From Candidatus Krumholzibacteriia bacterium (GTDB lineage: Bacteria > Krumholzibacteriota > Krumholzibacteriia > LZORAL124-64-63): a stretch of DNA of 52,428 nt. The stretch covers positions 1 through 52,428 of the forward strand of contig JANTGJ010000009.1 in NCBI GenBank assembly GCA_024762975.1. The letters run 5' to 3'. A program made the translations under genes and the position numbers. Under the pieces are notes generated by a model. It searched no databases and was not told where the DNA came from. It saw only the letters and a list, made by a program, of their open reading frames with translations. Each line of letters opens with the position of its first letter. The stretch's first letter is position 1. Of this stretch, positions 1-9,808 are shown piece after piece.

Positions 1-97
1 ACCAGGTCTCGGCATCGCGCAGGGCGGTCAACAGGGTCGCACCCGGAGCGATCTCCCAGGTCGTAGCCGTCCCATTGAGCGTCAGATCCACTTTCAT
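1..97 (-). CDS. [2Fe-2S] subunit of xanthine dehydrogenase/CO dehydrogenase-type molybdenum hydroxylase (partial, runs off left edge)
   Basis: Reverse complement reads ATG AAA GTG GAT CTG ACG CTC AAT GGG ... = MKVDLTLNGTATTWEIAPGATLLTALRDAETW, the ferredoxin-like N-terminus of XdhC/CoxS subunits. The start overlaps the stop of the FAD subunit (ATGA, 94-97). Confidence 0.8.
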   Translation of the reverse strand, partial: MKVDLTLNGTATTWEIAPGATLLTALRDAETW

Positions 98-987
98 GAG
101 TTTTCTCCTTCACTCGCGGAGGCTTCAACACCCAGGACCCGCCGCAACAGACGCCCGGTCATGACCCGTACCATGTCACGACGGTATTCGGCACCGGCAC
201 GATGGTCGTCGATGGGTTCGGCTTCGCCTGCTGCGATCGCAGCGGCGTCGGCGATGAGGCGAAGCAGGGTTTCCGGTTTCTCTACCTTCATGTCGAAGTC
301 GACCAGGGCCTCTTCGGCGAGTCGGGAACGCAGGGGCACCGGAGCGACCGCACCCAAGGCGATCCGCACGGTGCGAATCACGCCCTCCGTGATGAGGACC
401 GAAACGGCGACCTGGACCAGGGCGATATCCTCGGCCGAGCGCGTCAGCTTCCAGCTCGCGCAGCGGCGTTCGGCCGACTCGGCGGGCAGAGCCAGGCCCA
501 CCAGCAACCTGTCTTCCAGAACGGTCTTGCGGGGAGCGAGAAAGAACTCGCCCAGTGGCAGACTCTCCTGGCTGTCCTCGTCGGTGATGAAGCAGGTCGC
601 ATCGAGCGCCAGGAGGATCGGCGCCAGATCTGCCGACGGAAGTGCATTGCACAGATTGCCGCCGATGGTTGCGGTGGTCCGTACGGGACGATTGCCGCAG
701 TGAGCCGCGACCCGGCTCAGTTGGCCGCCGGCGAAATCGGCAACCAGCGGATTGGACGCAACGTTCTGGAGCGTGGTTGCCGCACCGATGAAGAGATCAC
801 CGTCGGGCGTGCGCGCGATCGAGTCGATTCCACAGCGGCTGATGTCCACCACGAAATCACAGTGCGGCGGATAGAGCAGCAGGTCCGTGCCGCCGGCAAG
901 GTAGACGCCGCGGCCGGGCCCTTCGCGGAGCATCCGCACCGCGTCGGGCGGCGTCTCAGCGAAACGATAGTCAGAGATTTCCCACAT
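94..987 (-). CDS. FAD-binding subunit of molybdenum hydroxylase (XdhB/CoxM/YgfM-like)
   Basis: 297 aa; 'YLAGGTDLLL', 'IGAATTLQNVASNPLV', 'RTTATIGGNLCNALPSADLAPILLALDA' motifs of the FAD-binding_5/CO_deh_flav_C family; coupled to the 2Fe-2S gene. Confidence 0.9.
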   Translation of the reverse strand: MWEISDYRFAETPPDAVRMLREGPGRGVYLAGGTDLLLYPPHCDFVVDISRCGIDSIARTPDGDLFIGAATTLQNVASNPLVADFAGGQLSRVAAHCGNRPVRTTATIGGNLCNALPSADLAPILLALDATCFITDEDSQESLPLGEFFLAPRKTVLEDRLLVGLALPAESAERRCASWKLTRSAEDIALVQVAVSVLITEGVIRTVRIALGAVAPVPLRSRLAEEALVDFDMKVEKPETLLRLIADAAAIAAGEAEPIDDHRAGAEYRRDMVRVMTGRLLRRVLGVEASASEGENS

Positions 988-1124
988 GGGGCGCTCCCTC
1001 GTAGGGTGGTTCGTTCAGGTTCCGGTAGCTTTACCGGATCTGCCGAGTATACTGGACGATCGTGCAAGATAAAGTCGAAACCCATCGGGAATCCAGGCCG
1101 ATCGGCCGTTGCAGGAGTCGCCCT

Positions 1125-2438
1125 ATGTCCGCCGTCCGCCTTTTCCTGTTGTCCAATGCCGAAACCCTGGTCACGATGGACTCCGAAAAGCGGATCCTGC
1201 CCGACGGATGGGTTGCTGCCCGGGACGGGATGATCCTGGAGGTCGGTACGGGCCCGGTCCCCGATTCGATCGCCGGTCACGCACGCAACGAATATACTAC
1301 GTACGATGCCGGCGGCTGTGTGGTCCTGCCCGGTCTGATCAATACGCATCACCATCTGTTCCAGACGCGCACGCGGGCCTGGCATTCTGTTGCCGACAGC
1401 GAGCTGTTCGATTGGCTGAAGACGCTGTATCCGGTGTGGGCTCAACTGACCGACCGACAGTTCTACGAGGCCGCGCGCGTCGGGTTCCTGGAATTGATGC
1501 GTTCCGGATGTACCACCACCACCGACCACCACTATCTTTTTCCCGAGAATGCTTCGCCCGAGTTGATCGACATCACGATCGAGGCCGCGCGGGAAGTCGG
1601 CATCCGCTTCCACCCGACCCGCGGTTCGATGAGTCGTTCGGTCAAGGACGGCGGGCTGCCACCCGACTCGGTGGTACAGGACGAGGAAACGATTCTCGCC
1701 GACTGCGAACGGGTGATCTCGAAATTCCACGATCCGACTCCCGGCGCGATGGTGCGCATCGCGCTGGCCCCCTGCTCGCCCTTTTCGGTCAGCCCCGAAT
1801 TGATGCGCGCGACCGCGGCCCTGGCCCGTCGGCACGGCGTGCGGTTGCACACGCATCTGTCGGAAACCCGCGACGAGGACGCCTACTGCGGCGAGATCTA
1901 CGGACAGCGCCCCGTCGATTTTCTCGAGTCCGTGGATTGGCTCGCGGGCGACGTCTGGCTGGCCCATGGAATCTGGTTTGACGACTCTGAAATTGTGCGA
2001 CTGGGCCGGGCCGGCGTAGCGATCGCCCACTGCCCGACCTCGAACATGCGGCTGGGTTCGGGCTTCTGCCGGGTACGCGATCTGCGTGCCGCCGGATGCG
2101 CGGTGGGCCTGGCGGTGGATGGCTCGGCCAGTAATGACAGCTCGAACCTGCTGGCCGAATTGCGACAGGCGTTGCTGCTGCACCGGGTCAAGGACGGCGC
2201 CGCGGGCATGACGGTCCAGGAAGTATTGGAGATGGCGACCGTCGGCGGCGCAGGCTGCCTCGGCCGCGAAGATCTGGGATCGCTGGAGCCGGGCAAGGCC
2301 TGCGACCTGGCGGTCTATGACCTCGAAGCGATCGGATACGACGGCGCCGACGATCCAGTGGCCGCACTACTACTATGCCACCCGGAGCCGGCGAAATCGG
2401 TCATTGTCGGCGGAAATCCGCTGGATATCGATCGATGA
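1125..2438 (+). CDS. 8-oxoguanine deaminase / guanine deaminase-like amidohydrolase
   Basis: ATG at 1125 (MSAVRLFLLSNAETLVTMD). 'GLINTHHHLFQTRTRAW' metal motif, 'LHTHLSET', 'HCPTSNMRLGSG', 'GLAVDGSASNDSSNL' as in 8-oxoguanine deaminases/ATZ-TRZ amidohydrolases. Confidence 0.85.
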   Translation: MSAVRLFLLSNAETLVTMDSEKRILPDGWVAARDGMILEVGTGPVPDSIAGHARNEYTTYDAGGCVVLPGLINTHHHLFQTRTRAWHSVADSELFDWLKTLYPVWAQLTDRQFYEAARVGFLELMRSGCTTTTDHHYLFPENASPELIDITIEAAREVGIRFHPTRGSMSRSVKDGGLPPDSVVQDEETILADCERVISKFHDPTPGAMVRIALAPCSPFSVSPELMRATAALARRHGVRLHTHLSETRDEDAYCGEIYGQRPVDFLESVDWLAGDVWLAHGIWFDDSEIVRLGRAGVAIAHCPTSNMRLGSGFCRVRDLRAAGCAVGLAVDGSASNDSSNLLAELRQALLLHRVKDGAAGMTVQEVLEMATVGGAGCLGREDLGSLEPGKACDLAVYDLEAIGYDGADDPVAALLLCHPEPAKSVIVGGNPLDIDR

Positions 2439-3619
2439 CCGTTCCGGCCGGCCCGACGCGCGGCCGTCTGCAGTCGCTCGATGCGTTCCGCGGCCTGACG
2501 ATCGCATGGATGATCCTGGTGAACAACCCCGGCAGCTGGGCGCACATCCATGCGCCACTGCGTCACGCCCCCTGGAACGGCTGGACACCGACCGATCTGG
2601 TCTTCCCCTTCTTCCTGTTCATCGTGGGCGCGGCCATGGCCTTCAGCTTCTCACGGCGCATCGACCAGGGCGCCGAACGCGCCGATCTGCTGCGCAAGAT
2701 CGGATCCCGTTCTCTCTGGATTTTTGGTTGCGGGCTCCTGCTCAACGGCTACCCGTTCGGACTGCCGCTGAACGCGGCCGCGGCTGCCGATTTTTCTCTG
2801 GAATCCGTCGCCGACAGCTTTGCGAATCTGCGCGTGCTGGGCGTGTTGCAACGGATCGCACTGTGCTATCTGTTCGCTGGACTGGCTGTCGTGCTGATTC
2901 GAGGCCAGCGGGGTTTACTCTGGTTGGGTGCGGGTTGTCTCGGATTCTATGAAATACTGATGCGCCTTCCTCTGGTTTCCGGCTGGGGAGGCGGCTCCTT
3001 CGAGCTGGAAAACAACCTGGTCCGGTGGCTGGATCTGCGCCTGCTGGGCGAGAATCATCTCTGGCATGGTGCCGGGATGGCTTTCGACCCGGAGGGGTTG
3101 ATTTCAACGCTACCGGCGGTCGCAACCACCCTGCTGGGATACCTGGTCGGGGTCCGGATCCGGCAGGCGGGAGCTCCGAATCGGCGCGTAGCCACGCAAC
3201 TGATTGGTGTGGGCGTAGTTGGAACCGTCGCGGGACTGCTCCTGAGCCGGATCGAGCCCATCAACAAGCAGTTGTGGTCTTCCAGCTACATGTTTGTAAC
3301 CGGCGGATTGGCAACTCTTTGCCTGGTGGGTTGCTGGTGGCTGATCGACGGTCGCGGTATCCGGACCTGGGCTCGACCGGCTATCGTCTTCGGCTCGAAT
3401 CCGCTGATCGTTTTCGTCGGTTCCGGGTTGCTGGCGCGAACCCTGGTGCAGCTTCGAGTACAGGACAATCTGAGCGTCCAACGTTGGATCTACACACGCG
3501 TGTTCCAGCCGGTCGGCGGCGATCTGAACGGTTCGCTGTTGCATGCCGCAGCGCACGTCCTGCTTTGGCTGGCGATCACCTGGTGGCTGTACCGGCGCCG
3601 CCTCTTCCTGAAGATCTGA
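2435..3619 (+). CDS. COG4299/DUF5009 membrane acyltransferase (heparan-alpha-glucosaminide N-acetyltransferase-like)
   Basis: 'RLQSLDAFRGLTIAWMILVNNPGSW...GWTPTDLVFPFFLFIVGAAMAFS' is characteristic; many TM segments; ATGA overlap with the upstream stop. Confidence 0.85.
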   Translation: MTVPAGPTRGRLQSLDAFRGLTIAWMILVNNPGSWAHIHAPLRHAPWNGWTPTDLVFPFFLFIVGAAMAFSFSRRIDQGAERADLLRKIGSRSLWIFGCGLLLNGYPFGLPLNAAAAADFSLESVADSFANLRVLGVLQRIALCYLFAGLAVVLIRGQRGLLWLGAGCLGFYEILMRLPLVSGWGGGSFELENNLVRWLDLRLLGENHLWHGAGMAFDPEGLISTLPAVATTLLGYLVGVRIRQAGAPNRRVATQLIGVGVVGTVAGLLLSRIEPINKQLWSSSYMFVTGGLATLCLVGCWWLIDGRGIRTWARPAIVFGSNPLIVFVGSGLLARTLVQLRVQDNLSVQRWIYTRVFQPVGGDLNGSLLHAAAHVLLWLAITWWLYRRRLFLKI

Positions 3620-3625
3620 GGCCCG

Positions 3626-5038
3626 ATGACCGATCGTACCATTCACGCAACGCTGGCAACCGGTCCGGTAGGTGCCCATCTCGTGCGCATGACGATTCCG
3701 ATGATGGTCGGTATCGTCTCGATCATGGCCTTCAACCTGATCGACACTTTCTTCCTCGGGCGCTACTCCACCGATGCCTTGGCGGCGATTACCTTCACCT
3801 TCCCGGTCGTCACGACGCTGGGCAGCCTGGCGCTGGGTTTGGGCGTGGGTGTTTCGGCGGTGGTCTCCAATGCAATCGGCCAGGGCGACCGGCTTCGGGT
3901 GCAGCGCCTGACCACGGACAGCCTGTCGCTGGCTGTCCTCCTGGTGGTCGCGTTCGCGTTGATGGGACTGGCGACGATCGATCCCCTCTTTCGGATGCTG
4001 GGCGCCGATGCCGCGCAGTTGGCTCTGGCGCGAGACTACATGCAGATCTGGTATGCGACGGTGGGTCTGGTCGTGATCCCGATGACGGGCAACTCCGCGA
4101 TCCGCGGCACCGGGGATACCCGCACACCGAGTCTGATCATGATGGTCGCGGCCGGCACGAATCTGATCCTCGATCCGCTACTCATCTTCGGGCTCGGCCC
4201 CTTTCCCGAGTTGGGAATCCGCGGCGCCGCCCTGGCCACCGCGGTTGCGCGCGCGACCACACTGATCGCGGCCCTCTATGTGCTCGGCGTACGGGAGCGC
4301 CTCCTGACGAGGCAGGGAATGACGGCGCACACCCTTCTCGAGAGCTGGCGCAGGATTCTTCATATCGGCCTGCCGGCCGCCGCAACGCGAATGTCCATGC
4401 CCATCGGACTGGGAATACTGACCAGGATGATCGCCGTGTACGGTACGGCCGGAGTGGCAGCATACGGCGTGGGGTCGCGGGTGGGGATGTTCGTTTTCTC
4501 GGTGATCATGGCACTGAGCGCCGCTCTGGCGCCGTTCATCGGGCAGAATCTCGGAGCCCGTCTGTGGCGCCGCGTCCATCGTGCGGCCTGGCTGTCCAGT
4601 GGTTTCGGGCTCGTCTATGGACTGCTCGCCTGGGCCGTGGTCGGTTCCCTCGCTTCGTGGATTGCCCAGGCTTTCAACCAGGACCCCGAAGTCGTCGCCA
4701 CGTCGGTACGCTACCTCCGCATCGTGCCGATCGGCGCCGGCCCCTCGGCCGTCGCGGCGATCACCGGCTCTGCCTTGAATGCAATGTTACAGCCACGCGC
4801 CTCGGCTTTGCTCAGTCTGATTCCGATGTTCTGTCTGACGATTCCCTTGGCCTGGTTGGGGTCGCAGTGGATCGGCCTGGAGGGAATTTTCTGGGCCGCG
4901 GCCATCAGCAACATCATCGCCGGTGGGGCGGCGACGCTCCTGCTGCGCCGCCAGCTGGCTGCACTTGCTTTCTCGCTGGATTCCCCGGGGCCGGGCGAGG
5001 AGAACTCCGTGCTGGCCAGGATTTCCCGGTGGCCCTAG
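3626..5038 (+). CDS. MATE family efflux transporter
   Basis: 470 aa, 12-TM pattern; 'MTIPMMVGIVSIMAFNLIDTFFLGRYSTDALAAITFTFPV', 'GNSAIRGTGDTRTPSLIM'. Confidence 0.92.
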   Translation: MTDRTIHATLATGPVGAHLVRMTIPMMVGIVSIMAFNLIDTFFLGRYSTDALAAITFTFPVVTTLGSLALGLGVGVSAVVSNAIGQGDRLRVQRLTTDSLSLAVLLVVAFALMGLATIDPLFRMLGADAAQLALARDYMQIWYATVGLVVIPMTGNSAIRGTGDTRTPSLIMMVAAGTNLILDPLLIFGLGPFPELGIRGAALATAVARATTLIAALYVLGVRERLLTRQGMTAHTLLESWRRILHIGLPAAATRMSMPIGLGILTRMIAVYGTAGVAAYGVGSRVGMFVFSVIMALSAALAPFIGQNLGARLWRRVHRAAWLSSGFGLVYGLLAWAVVGSLASWIAQAFNQDPEVVATSVRYLRIVPIGAGPSAVAAITGSALNAMLQPRASALLSLIPMFCLTIPLAWLGSQWIGLEGIFWAAAISNIIAGGAATLLLRRQLAALAFSLDSPGPGEENSVLARISRWP

Positions 5039-5101
5039 TCTCCACCGGATCCTAGGAAATGCGGACGAGTCCTCATTCGTTCGCCCGGCAGGAGGAAAAC
5101 G

Positions 5102-5893
5102 ATGCCACCGCAGGACCGAAACTCACTGAACCCCCGATTCAGCCAGGCGATCGTCCGCCGTCCCGCGAACAGCCTCGGCGATGGATTGACGACAGCGCAC
5201 CTGGGCGCTCCCGACCCGGATCAGGCTCACTGGCAATTCGCGCTCTACGTGCAGGCGCTGCAGCAATGCGGGCTGGTCGTCACGGTCCTGGACCCGCTCG
5301 AGCAGTTTCCCGATGGGCATTTCGTCGAGGACGCGGCCGTGGTCGTGCCCGAAGTGGCGGTCATCTCGCGGCCCGGTGCCCTCAGTCGACGCGAGGAGGC
5401 GCGATATCTCGCTCCCACGCTGGGCCAGTACCGACCGACGGTTCAGATCGAGCCCCCCGGCACGCTCGACGGAGGCGATGTCCTGCAGGTCGGTCGCCAC
5501 TTCCTGATCGGGCGCAGCGATCGCACCAATGACGCCGGCGCGGCCCAGCTGGCGGCGATCCTCTCGCGACTCGAATATACCACCACCATCGTACCGGTCG
5601 ACGCGGGTCTGCACTTCAAGTCCAGTGTCAACCACGTCGGCGACGGCCGGCTGCTGCTCACCGCCGAATTCGCCGACCGGATCGAGTTGGCGGATTTCGA
5701 GACTCTCGTCGTTCCCGACGGCGAGCAATACGCCTGCAACACGCTCCTGGTCAATGACCGCCTGTTGATGCCCTCGGGCTATCCCGGAACCCGTTCGTTG
5801 CTCGAGAAGTGGGGCCGCCCGGTGCATATCCTGAATACCAGCGAGTTTCGCAAAATGGACGGCGGACTGACCTGCCTTTCGATTCGTTTCTGA
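5102..5893 (+). CDS. N(G),N(G)-dimethylarginine dimethylaminohydrolase (DDAH)/amidinotransferase family
   Basis: 263 aa; 'FVEDAAVVVPEVAVISRPGALSRREE', 'LDGGDVLQVGRHFLIGRSDRTN', C-terminal catalytic 'KMDGGLTCLSIRF'. Confidence 0.88.
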   Translation: MPPQDRNSLNPRFSQAIVRRPANSLGDGLTTAHLGAPDPDQAHWQFALYVQALQQCGLVVTVLDPLEQFPDGHFVEDAAVVVPEVAVISRPGALSRREEARYLAPTLGQYRPTVQIEPPGTLDGGDVLQVGRHFLIGRSDRTNDAGAAQLAAILSRLEYTTTIVPVDAGLHFKSSVNHVGDGRLLLTAEFADRIELADFETLVVPDGEQYACNTLLVNDRLLMPSGYPGTRSLLEKWGRPVHILNTSEFRKMDGGLTCLSIRF

Positions 5894-5906
5894 ATCCACG
5901 AAAAAA

Positions 5907-5930
5907 GGCCCCGGACCAAGGTCCGGGGCC
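5907..5930 (-). terminator. Rho-independent terminator, shared or minus-strand
   Basis: Perfect 11-bp hairpin GGCCCCGGACC-AA-GGTCCGGGGCC between convergent genes; flanking AAAAAA at 5901-5906 gives a U-tract on the minus strand. Confidence 0.85.
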
Positions 5931-5951
5931 TCTGCCTTGCGGCCGTTCCGT

Positions 5952-8900
5952 CTACTTCAACATCACCATTTTACGGGTCTCGCTGAAGGTCGGCGTCACG
6001 AGTCGGTAGAAGTACACACCACTCGGCCGATCCAGCGCGTTCCACAGAATGCTCTGCGGACCGGCAGGCAGACTCCCGTCGACCAGCACCTCGACCGCCT
6101 GCCCCCTCACGTTGTAGACCGTCAAATTGACGGGCATCTCGCGCGGCAGGGAGAACTCGATGTTGGTCATGGGATTGAACGGGTTCGGGTAGTTTCCGTC
6201 GAGGGACACTACCTGAGGCACGACGCGTTCATCGCTTTGCACGAAGTCACTGCCTGCGCCTCCGGCCGTCAGACCGCGGAACTCGATGTTGTCGATGTAG
6301 ACATCGTCCCGATTGCCGCTCGCGTCGCACATGAAGCGCAACTTCGCGTTGGTCGGATAGTTGTAGGAAGCCGTCGGAATCGTCACCGTCGCCGTGTAGA
6401 AGACGCCGTTGTCGAAGTCGACACCCTTGTCGAAGATGGCCACGGTGTTCCATGCTGAACCATCATAGTACTGGACCCAGAAGTCCTCTCCGGTGCGGTC
6501 CATCGAGATGGCGATGAACTTGAACTCGACCTCGAGATCCACGTAACCGCTCACATTGTAGCCGTTGGTGTGGAAGAAGGACGACTTGGTCCCGGAGTTG
6601 TCCTGGATATCCAAAGCTGCGTTGCCGCCGTAGGCGTAGGTGCCGCCGGTATAACGCGAACAATCGCCACCGCCATCACTATAGGTTCCCCAGCCGGCTT
6701 CGAAATCGTCGTAGGTAATGGTCTCCCAGACGCCGCCGGTGCCGCCCGGATCGGTCACGGTAATGTAGTCGACCTTGGTGTTTCCATCCGAACCGTAGGC
6801 ATTGGTCGCCGTCAGCGTGACCGTATAGACGCCGGCCGCACTGTAGGTATGACTCGGGTTCTGAGCCGTCGAGGTACCACCGTCACCGAAACTCCAGCTC
6901 CAGCTCGTCGGGTTGTCCGAAGAGGTGTCGGTGAACTGGACCAGCAGCGGGAAATCGCCCGCCGTCGGAGTACCGGTGAAGTTGGCGGTGGGAACCACGC
7001 CCGGCTGCGTCACGGTGATATAGTTCGTCTTCGTCATGCCGTCCGAACCGAACGCGTTCGAGGCGGTCAGGGTGACGGAGTAGGTACCGGCCGCATTGTA
7101 GGTGTGACTCGGGTTCTGCACCGTCGAGGTACCGCCGTCGCCGAAGCTCCAGCTCCAGGCGGTCGGATTCTCGGTCGAAGCGTCGGTGAACTGCACATTC
7201 AGCGGCGAGTCGCCGCTGGTGGGCGTGCCACTGAAGGCCGCCACCGGCGGGAAGCCGGCCGCGCCCAGCGTGACGGCGATGTCGTCGAAAGCCATGCCGT
7301 CGGTCGTGGCCGAGTAGTTGTCGTACTGCTGGAACTTCACGACGAAGGTACCGGTCAGGCTCAGACCCGCCGCGGCCGCTTCGGCGTCCAGATCCAACGT
7401 GAATTCATTCCACACGTTGTTCGTGTAGCTGCCACCGTTCAGGTCCAGAACCTTCACGAAGCTGGCACCACCGTTGTCGGAGAAGTACACACCATCCTGG
7501 GTGTGGGTCTCGTCCGAGAAGTCTTTCCACCAGAAAGCCAGATCGACCTGGCTTTGGCCGGCCAGATTCAACTGCATCCACGCCTCGTTCTGACTGTAGC
7601 TGCCGCCGTTGGTGTGATCGTCCATCACCATATGGTAGCTGCCGGTGTGCGGCGTGTAGGCGGTGGTGATCTGGATGCGACCCTCGGTGCCCTCGTACAG
7701 GGTCCAGTACTGGTCGACCGCGCCGCCCTCGAAGCCCATGGAGTAGGGCGGTGTGGCGTAGATATCCGCCGGGTCGGTCACCGAAATATAGCTGGTCTTG
7801 GTCAGCGTATCGGAACCGTAGGCATTGGTCGCCGTCAGCGAGACGGTATAGTTGCCCGCTGTGGAGTAGGTGTGGCTCGGATTCTGGGCCGTCGAGGTGG
7901 CGCCATCTCCGAAGTTCCAATTCCAGCTCGTCGGGTTGGCCGAGGACTGGTCGGTGAAGCCAACCGACAGCGGCGCAGTACCGCTGGTCGGATTTCCGAT
8001 GAAGGCCGCGACCGGAGGATCGGTCGGGGGGGTGCCGCCGCCGACAGCCGCCTCGGCGTCGACCATCCCGTAGCCGGCATAGCGATCCCAGCCGGCACCG
8101 GACTCGACGCTGGTCACGTCCTGTGCCGTATTCACCAGCTGGTCACGGACCTGTGCCGGAGTCCAGGTCGGGTTCACGGTCTTGATCAGGGCACAGACGC
8201 CGGCCGCGTACGGAGTGGCGCAACTCGTACCGTTGAACCACATCGAATAGTCGCCGGAGTCGTAGCCGCCACTGCCCTGGATGTCGGTCGTGGGCAGAAT
8301 GGTCGGCGCGATGATGTCCACGGCACCGGCGCCGTCAGCAACCGTCGTACCGTAGTTCGAGCCCCACCAGCGCTCTCCGTCGCAGGTGTAGCCGTTCGGA
8401 TCGGTGTTCACGCCGGGATTGACCTCGGCGCTGCTGCTCGAGGAGCGCTTGCGCTCGCCACAGGGCGAGGCCGCGCCGACGCCGATCACATAGCTGTTGA
8501 TCGCCGGATAACTGATCGTCGAGGCATTCTCGTTACCGGTAGCCGCCAGGATCACACAGCCGGCGTTGTAGGCGTACAGGATAGCCGAGTCGGTAGCCGA
8601 ATCACTCGAGATCGCGGCACCAAGGCTCATCGAAATGACGTCCGCACCGTTGTCGGCCGCGTGGTACAGAGCGTTCTGGATCGACGAGAAGTACATCGAA
8701 CCGGCGCTGTCGGCGACCTTCAGCGGCATGATGCTGGCGCCGCCGGCGATTCCCGAGGTGCCCAGACCGTTGTTGGCCATGGCCGCAGCCACACCCGCGC
8801 AGGCGGTACCGTGTCCGGGATCCGAGCTGTCATCATCCGGATTGCTGTCGTTGTCACCGTAGTCGTACCCCGTGACCTGGCGCAGGTCCGGATGGCCGGC

Positions 8901-9602
8901 GTTCACTCCGCTGTCGATGATGGCGATCACGACGCCGGAGTTGCCGTAGGTCACGTCCCAGGCGCCCTGCGCGTTGGCATCAAAGCCGACGGTACCGACG
9001 GTCGGTCCGGTGTGGGAATAGGTGGACCAGTCGTAACTGACCAACTGGGCGGTGTTGTTGTGACCCCAATGGTCCGGATGCAGTGGATCGTTGGGAATGG
9101 CGGCCGGGTAGGCTTTCCAGTCCAGCGAAACCGCCTGCACGGACTTGTCGCTGGCAAAGCGCGTGGCCAGATCCTGCAGATCCTTCACGCCCTCGAAGTG
9201 GTACATGTACCAGCGATCGGTTCCCGTGATCTGCGCCTTCTCGGCATTCTTGAGGCGAATGAACGGGCGCTCGATGCTGATGACGCCCGCCTCTTCGGCC
9301 ATATCGTCGATGGACGGGATCCCCGTCACCTGATCGCGCACTTGCGTCCCGCGCTCCATACCGATATTCAGGCCCATGGACTTGTTGATCGCGTCCGCCT
9401 TGAACTGGACCAGTAGACGATTCGGCGCGTAGGGCAGCTCGACAATCGAGGTTTTCGTGAAACCGCCCTGTACAGGCGCAAAAACCTGCAGCCCCGAGCC
9501 CGAAGCGCTCTTGGCCTCCGGCGCGTCTTCGGCGGCCCAGGCCACTGATGCCACCAGCACCAGGATGAGTAAAAAAATGGAAGTCTTGCGGAAATGCGTC
9601 AT
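5952..9602 (-). CDS. Secreted S8 (subtilisin-like) serine peptidase with three PKD domains, a jelly-roll/MAM-like domain and C-terminal sorting/FlgD-like domain
   Basis: Signal peptide; 'VVIAIIDSGVNAGHPDL', 'HGTACAGVAAA', 'NGTSCATPYAAGV'; three 'PTSGDSPL.VQFTD.S..NPTSW.W.FGDG.TST.QNPSHTY' PKD repeats; ends 'NYPNPFNPMTNIEFSLP...YFYRLVTPTFSETRKMVMLK'. Confidence 0.93.
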   Translation of the reverse strand: MTHFRKTSIFLLILVLVASVAWAAEDAPEAKSASGSGLQVFAPVQGGFTKTSIVELPYAPNRLLVQFKADAINKSMGLNIGMERGTQVRDQVTGIPSIDDMAEEAGVISIERPFIRLKNAEKAQITGTDRWYMYHFEGVKDLQDLATRFASDKSVQAVSLDWKAYPAAIPNDPLHPDHWGHNNTAQLVSYDWSTYSHTGPTVGTVGFDANAQGAWDVTYGNSGVVIAIIDSGVNAGHPDLRQVTGYDYGDNDSNPDDDSSDPGHGTACAGVAAAMANNGLGTSGIAGGASIMPLKVADSAGSMYFSSIQNALYHAADNGADVISMSLGAAISSDSATDSAILYAYNAGCVILAATGNENASTISYPAINSYVIGVGAASPCGERKRSSSSSAEVNPGVNTDPNGYTCDGERWWGSNYGTTVADGAGAVDIIAPTILPTTDIQGSGGYDSGDYSMWFNGTSCATPYAAGVCALIKTVNPTWTPAQVRDQLVNTAQDVTSVESGAGWDRYAGYGMVDAEAAVGGGTPPTDPPVAAFIGNPTSGTAPLSVGFTDQSSANPTSWNWNFGDGATSTAQNPSHTYSTAGNYTVSLTATNAYGSDTLTKTSYISVTDPADIYATPPYSMGFEGGAVDQYWTLYEGTEGRIQITTAYTPHTGSYHMVMDDHTNGGSYSQNEAWMQLNLAGQSQVDLAFWWKDFSDETHTQDGVYFSDNGGASFVKVLDLNGGSYTNNVWNEFTLDLDAEAAAAGLSLTGTFVVKFQQYDNYSATTDGMAFDDIAVTLGAAGFPPVAAFSGTPTSGDSPLNVQFTDASTENPTAWSWSFGDGGTSTVQNPSHTYNAAGTYSVTLTASNAFGSDGMTKTNYITVTQPGVVPTANFTGTPTAGDFPLLVQFTDTSSDNPTSWSWSFGDGGTSTAQNPSHTYSAAGVYTVTLTATNAYGSDGNTKVDYITVTDPGGTGGVWETITYDDFEAGWGTYSDGGGDCSRYTGGTYAYGGNAALDIQDNSGTKSSFFHTNGYNVSGYVDLEVEFKFIAISMDRTGEDFWVQYYDGSAWNTVAIFDKGVDFDNGVFYTATVTIPTASYNYPTNAKLRFMCDASGNRDDVYIDNIEFRGLTAGGAGSDFVQSDERVVPQVVSLDGNYPNPFNPMTNIEFSLPREMPVNLTVYNVRGQAVEVLVDGSLPAGPQSILWNALDRPSGVYFYRLVTPTFSETRKMVMLK
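6748..8022 (-). repeat. Three PKD-domain coding repeats (about 7771-8022, 7003-7252, 6748-6999), the first separated from the other two by a non-PKD domain
   Basis: Near-identical blocks at DNA level around 'GAGCTGGAGTTTCGGTGACGG...ACCCGAGTCATACCTAC'-type sequence (minus strand); protein motif NPTSWSWSFGDGGTSTAQNPSHTY repeated. Confidence 0.85.
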
Positions 9603-9808
9603 GGTGTCTCCAATTCGGCGAGGGAATGGATACCGTTCAAACGGACGAATCCCCCGAAGAGGCCGGGGCGAGAGGAATGGCAGGATGTCAGGCCATTTTT
9701 CGAGGGTTTCGGAAAGGATTTTATCACAATCAACCGGTTGCGATCCAGCTTGAATGTGAGAAAATTTGTCTTATTTATAACTTTTTCGTGACACAACTGT
9801 AAAAAAGG

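Noticed and set aside
717-2183. 488-aa minus-strand ORF overlapping the FAD subunit and deaminase
   Set aside because: Antisense shadow of the amidohydrolase; no recognised domains.
3025-5055. 676-aa ORF overlapping the COG4299 and MATE genes
   Set aside because: Alternative frame, Arg/Gly/Pro/Ser-rich, no family signature.
6748-8022. Repeated DNA blocks as a possible CRISPR or mobile repeat
   Set aside because: In-frame PKD domain repeats within one gene, with domain-sized spacing (about 250 bp).
6570-9416. 948-aa plus-strand ORF antisense to the PKD protease
   Set aside because: Low-complexity Val/Gly/Arg-rich translation with no recognisable family; the minus-strand frame encodes an unmistakable S8/PKD protein. 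Typical shadow ORF in GC-rich DNA.
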